Assembly: GCF_021401345.1 (NCBI RefSeq)
Contig: NZ_JACBGE010000024.1
Coordinates: 27,863-91,862 of the forward strand
Direction of reading: 5' to 3'
From: Hydrogenophaga sp. NFH-34
Lineage (GTDB): Bacteria > Pseudomonadota > Gammaproteobacteria > Burkholderiales > Burkholderiaceae_C
Length of the DNA: 64,000 bases
Position numbers and translations under genes: made by a program. Below the pieces are notes generated by a model. It had not been told where the DNA came from. It ran no database searches and saw only the letters and a program-made list of their open reading frames with translations. Position 1 is the first letter of the stretch, and the number at the start of each line of letters is the position of its first letter. This document shows positions 60,910 through 64,000 of the stretch, one piece after another.

Positions 60910-62576
60910 TCAAGAAATTCATCGACAAGCTGCTGGGCAAGTCCGGCGGCAAGAAGGCCGGCAAATTCGGCCAGCGCGCCGACGTGCCGGCCAGCGTGCA
61001 CGGCATCAACCCCAAGCTGGTGGACCAGCGCGCCATCGACGTGGTGCACACCCTCAAACGCGCCGGTTACGAGGCCTACATCGTCGGCGGCGCCGTGCGC
61101 GACCTGCTGCTTGGTCTGCGCCCCAAGGACTTCGACGTCGCCACCAACGCCACGCCCGAGCAGGTCAAGAGCCTGTTCCGCCGCGCCTTCATCATCGGCC
61201 GGCGCTTTCGCATCGTGCACGTGGTCTATGGCCGGGGGCGCGAGCACGAGGTCATCGAGGTCTCCACCTTCCGCGCCTACCTCGACAGCGCCGATGCCGA
61301 ACAGGTCAGCGGCAACGAACGCACCAGCAAGGGCGAACTCTCGACCATGAAGCACGCCGTCGATGCCAGCGGCCGGGTGCTGCGCGACAACGTCTGGGGG
61401 CCGATCGAGCAGGACGCCGCGCGCCGCGACTTCAGCATCAACGCCATGTACTACGACCCCGAGACGCAGGTCGTGGTCGACTTCCACCACGGCATCCGCG
61501 ACGCGCAGAAGAAAACCCTGCGCATGATCGGCGACGCCGCCACGCGCTACCGCGAAGACCCGGTGCGCATCATCCGCGCCGTGCGTTTTGCCGCCAAGCT
61601 CAGCCGCCTGGGTTTCAGCTTCGATGCCAAGACACAGGCGCCGCTGGCCGCCTCGCGCACGCTGCTGGCCGACGTGCCGCAGAGCCGCCTGTTCGACGAA
61701 ATGCTCAAGCTGCTGCAGACCGGCCACGCGCTGGCCAGCATCGAGCAGCTCCAGGCCACCGGCCTCGGCACCGGCATCTACCCCTTGCTCGACGTGGTGG
61801 TGGAGCGCGCAGGCGACCCGTTCGTCCAGCGGGCGCTGCAGGACACCGACCGCCGCGTGGGCGAAGGCAAGCCGGTGGCGCCCAGCTTCCTGTTGGCCTG
61901 CGTGCTCTGGGCCGACGTGCGCAAGGGCTGGGAGCGCCGCCTGCAGCCCCGTGGCAACCAACGTCCGCCCACGCCGTTTGCCGCCCTGCAGGACGCGGTG
62001 GACGAGGCCTTCGATGCCCGCATCGGTGACGTCTCCGGCCGCGGCAAGCTGGGCACCGACATGCGCGAAATCTGGCTCATGCAGCCGCGCTTCGACAAGC
62101 GCGTGGGCAGCGGCCCATTCAGCCTGGTCGAGCAGCCGCGCTTCCGCGCCGGCTTCGACTTCCTGCGCCTGCGCGCGCAGACCGGTGAGGTCGAGGAGGA
62201 ACTGGCCCACTGGTGGGAAACCTTCAGCACCGCGGACGAAGACCACCGCCAGGACATGATCGACGCCCAGCGCAAGTCCGGCCAGCCCAAAGGGGCGGGC
62301 AGCGGCAAGGCCCGGCGCGTGAAAAAGGGCGATGCCGACCATCCGGGCACCGGCGCCGCTGAGCAGGACGACCCGCGCTTCCGGCCGCCGGATACCGAGG
62401 CCGATGACGACGGGGCTGGTGAGCCGGGCGACGATCTGCCCGAATTGCGTACGCCCGATGGCATGCCTGCCGATGGCAGCGCACCGGCCAAGAAACGCCG
62501 TCGTCGCCGACGCAAGCCTTCGGGCAGCGGGGCCGCGCCGGCCGATGACGGTGGGGCGCCCCCGGCGGGCGAATGA
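60906..62576 (+). CDS. pcnB: polynucleotide adenylyltransferase PcnB (poly(A) polymerase I)
   Basis: PcnB adds 3' poly(A) tails that promote RNA decay. The 556-residue class II nucleotidyltransferase has GGAVRDLLLGLRPKDFDVATNA with catalytic D75 and D77, and RRFRIVHVVYGRG. The body resembles E. coli PcnB. After about residue 440 comes a charged, low-complexity tail with a run of Arg near the end (AKKRRRRRRKP), probably RNA-binding and disordered. It overlaps both neighbours by 4 bp. Confidence 0.96.
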   Translation: MIKKFIDKLLGKSGGKKAGKFGQRADVPASVHGINPKLVDQRAIDVVHTLKRAGYEAYIVGGAVRDLLLGLRPKDFDVATNATPEQVKSLFRRAFIIGRRFRIVHVVYGRGREHEVIEVSTFRAYLDSADAEQVSGNERTSKGELSTMKHAVDASGRVLRDNVWGPIEQDAARRDFSINAMYYDPETQVVVDFHHGIRDAQKKTLRMIGDAATRYREDPVRIIRAVRFAAKLSRLGFSFDAKTQAPLAASRTLLADVPQSRLFDEMLKLLQTGHALASIEQLQATGLGTGIYPLLDVVVERAGDPFVQRALQDTDRRVGEGKPVAPSFLLACVLWADVRKGWERRLQPRGNQRPPTPFAALQDAVDEAFDARIGDVSGRGKLGTDMREIWLMQPRFDKRVGSGPFSLVEQPRFRAGFDFLRLRAQTGEVEEELAHWWETFSTADEDHRQDMIDAQRKSGQPKGAGSGKARRVKKGDADHPGTGAAEQDDPRFRPPDTEADDDGAGEPGDDLPELRTPDGMPADGSAPAKKRRRRRRKPSGSGAAPADDGGAPPAGE

Positions 62577-63064
62577 CCCTGGCTGGCGCCGCTCTTGCGC
62601 GCGACCCGGTGCGGGCCTGCGTGGCGCTGGGGGCCAATCTGGGTGATCCGGTGCAGGCGCTGCAGGCTGCGCTGGCGGCCTTGCAGGCCCATCCGGGCAT
62701 TGCGGAGTTGCGCGTCTCGGGCTTCTACCGCACCGCGCCGGTGGACGCGACGGGCCCGGATTTTGTCAACGCGGTCGCGCTGCTGGACACGACGCTGACG
62801 GCTCCTGCGCTGCTGGACCTGCTGCAGGCCGTCGAGGCGGATGCCGGTCGGCAGCGGCCCTACCACCACGCGCCGCGCACACTGGATCTGGATTTGTTGA
62901 CGTATGGCACGGCGCGCATCGTTTCGCCCCGGCTCACCGTGCCACACCCCCGTATGATGGACCGGGCTTTTGTTCTCGTCCCGCTGCACGATCTGGCCCC
63001 CGAACGGGTGCCGCCGGCGGCGCTGGCGGCGGTGCAACACCAGGTGGTGGAGCGGCTGCGCTGA
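62573..63064 (+). CDS. folK: 2-amino-4-hydroxy-6-hydroxymethyldihydropteridine pyrophosphokinase FolK
   Basis: FolK activates the pterin for folate synthesis. The 163-residue protein has CVALGANLGDP near 17-27, VSGFYRTAPVDA, DFVNAVALLDT, HAPRTLDLDLLTYG and PHPRMMDRAFVLVPL, the conserved substrate-binding segments. It is coupled to pcnB by 4-bp overlap; pcnB-folK is a widespread pair. Confidence 0.97.
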   Translation: MTLAGAALARDPVRACVALGANLGDPVQALQAALAALQAHPGIAELRVSGFYRTAPVDATGPDFVNAVALLDTTLTAPALLDLLQAVEADAGRQRPYHHAPRTLDLDLLTYGTARIVSPRLTVPHPRMMDRAFVLVPLHDLAPERVPPAALAAVQHQVVERLR

Positions 63065-63083
63065 CGGGGCGGACCCTCCTGTC

Positions 63084-63872
63084 ATGCCGTCCGTCTTTTC
63101 GCTCTCCCTGTTGTCGATGACCTGGCGCTCCGGGGCCTGGTGCCTGCTGGCGCTCATGGCCTGGGCGCTGCTGGCCGGCTGCACATCGACGCCGGCTCCC
63201 CGGGGCGAAGTGCAGCCCGAGCCCATGGCCTCCGGCGAGCTGGCGCAGTCGGACGTGAACCGCATGGCCACGCTGGGCATGCGCGACAACCTGGCCAGCC
63301 TGTTCCTGCTGATGGACAAGCTGTACCGGCGCAATCCCCAGGAGTGGCGCAAAGGGGGTTTTTCCAGCCGCGAAGCGGCGATGGACGCGGTGCGTCAGGC
63401 GCTCGAAGCGCGCCGGTCCTGGCCCGATCTGGCCCTGGCCGACAAGCGCGACATCGCGGCGCTGGCCGTGGCGCTCGACCCCGCGTTCGCAGGCGACCGG
63501 GTGGCGGCCTTCACCTATGGGTTGGGTGACATGCTGATCACCGCGCACGGCGGCAAGACCCGCTTCTACCTGCTCGACGGTCTGGACGCCCAGGCGCTCT
63601 ACAACGCCGCCCGCAACATCGAGATTGCCGCGTGGATGCTGGCGCAGCGGCGCGACCGGGCGGGCAGGCCGCTGCTGCTGGCCGACGAGATCACGGCGCA
63701 GGCGCGCAACCTGAGTTTCGAGCGCGAGTTCGGCAAGATGATTGCGCGCGTGGACCTGCTGGCCTCGGTCACGACCGAAAAATACCGGCGCGCCGTGGTC
63801 AGCTATGTGCAGAACTTCGTGGGCGGCACGCTGTTGCAGTTCCTGCCTGTGCAGGCGGTGACGGCGCCATAG
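63084..63872 (+). CDS. hypothetical lipoprotein
   Basis: A 262-residue protein with a lipobox LLAGC (Cys33) after a hydrophobic segment. The mature part is helical and basic/acidic with no catalytic motif I can identify; conserved-looking patches are RNPQEWRKGGFSSREAAMDAV and VSYVQNFVGGTLLQFLPVQAV. An alternative start at 63117 (MTWRSGAWC) would shorten the signal peptide. It lies 19 bp after folK and is the last gene of the operon. An IS element begins directly after it. Confidence 0.8.
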   Translation: MPSVFSLSLLSMTWRSGAWCLLALMAWALLAGCTSTPAPRGEVQPEPMASGELAQSDVNRMATLGMRDNLASLFLLMDKLYRRNPQEWRKGGFSSREAAMDAVRQALEARRSWPDLALADKRDIAALAVALDPAFAGDRVAAFTYGLGDMLITAHGGKTRFYLLDGLDAQALYNAARNIEIAAWMLAQRRDRAGRPLLLADEITAQARNLSFEREFGKMIARVDLLASVTTEKYRRAVVSYVQNFVGGTLLQFLPVQAVTAP

Positions 63873-63879
63873 GGGGCCT

Positions 63880-64000
63880 TAGCAGGCTGTTGAATTTCGC
63901 TCCCATAAAACCTGGCATTCAGGAGCATCGTTGTAGATACTGACTGCTCGCTCAACAAGGAGTCCAGACGATGCGAGGTTCAGACGCGATGCAGGAGTCA
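63880..64000 (+). mobile_element. insertion sequence, left end only
   Basis: From about 63880 base composition falls abruptly to AT-richer sequence, with AGCAGGCTGTTGAATTTCGC resembling a terminal inverted repeat of a DDE-type IS. It is followed by a transposase start at 63971. The outer boundary is approximate and the right end is outside the window. The insertion is downstream of the lipoprotein gene and breaks no gene seen here. Confidence 0.7.
63971..64000 (+). CDS. transposase, N-terminal fragment (IS5-family-like)
   Basis: ATG 63971 has an AGGAG site about 8 nt upstream and gives MRGSDAMQES before the window ends. This start resembles transposases commonly annotated as IS5 family in Comamonadaceae. 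Only ten residues are visible, so the family is tentative. Confidence 0.6.
   Translation, partial: MRGSDAMQES

Overview
The window is 64 kb of high-GC (roughly two-thirds G+C), gene-dense chromosome. Gene order, protein features and the aerobic benzoyl-CoA (box) pathway point to a betaproteobacterium of the order Burkholderiales, most likely family Comamonadaceae (Hydrogenophaga/Acidovorax-like; the genus is inference). Almost all of it is core chromosome. Accessory content is the box cluster, a TRAP transporter, a small GlxA/DJ-1/cysteine-hydrolase operon, a family of intergenic repeats, and an insertion sequence cut by the right edge.

Layout. 1-7 kb: end of rsmD, coaD and a YfhL-type ferredoxin on +, facing a minus-strand block TPR protein-lolB-ispE-tRNA-Gln-prs-rplY-pth. 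7-15.6 kb: mutM, a dynamin-like GTPase and mutY on +, facing nadK-recN-rapZ on -, then hrcA on +. 15.7-19.6 kb: a CAT-anticodon tRNA, tRNA-Arg(ACG), a three-gene TRAP transporter (dctQ-dctM-dctP type) and greB. 19.7-26.5 kb (minus): SulP transporter, DUF3460 protein, scpA, nadB, spoT. 26.6-31.2 kb: two-repeat BamE-like lipoprotein, DUF1275 protein, metG, apbC/mrp.

31.2-41.9 kb is the benzoate module. boxD, benzoate-CoA ligase and an orphan ABC solute-binding protein run left; boxR, boxC, boxB and boxA run right. Together these activate benzoate to benzoyl-CoA (ligase), epoxidise it (BoxAB), cleave the ring (BoxC) and oxidise the resulting semialdehyde (BoxD), probably under BoxR, a fusion of an XRE-type HTH with a shikimate-kinase-like domain. 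TGCA-N6-TGCA type sites lie upstream of boxR/boxD and of boxC. Copies of a roughly 80-110 bp GC-rich repeat sit at the 3' ends of boxD, boxC, boxB and upp, all in the same orientation relative to the gene. In boxD the repeat supplies the last codons and the stop.

42-64 kb: a PuuD-like amidotransferase, upp, a FtsX-type permease without ATPase, truncated haemoglobin, a queuosine-precursor transporter, Smr protein, radC, fkpB-ispH, serS, rpsT, murJ, a SirB1 protein, the GlxA/DJ-1/isochorismatase-type operon, purM, and a tight six-gene operon perM-hda-HAD phosphatase-pcnB-folK-lipoprotein. The sequence ends inside an insertion sequence whose transposase start codon is at 63971.

The most interesting material is the 3'-end repeat family, the paired putative BoxR operators, the boxB-boxA spacer with a 19-bp perfect inverted repeat, and the coding-tail overlap of ferredoxin and pth. 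I found no CRISPR array, prophage or clearly new multi-gene system.
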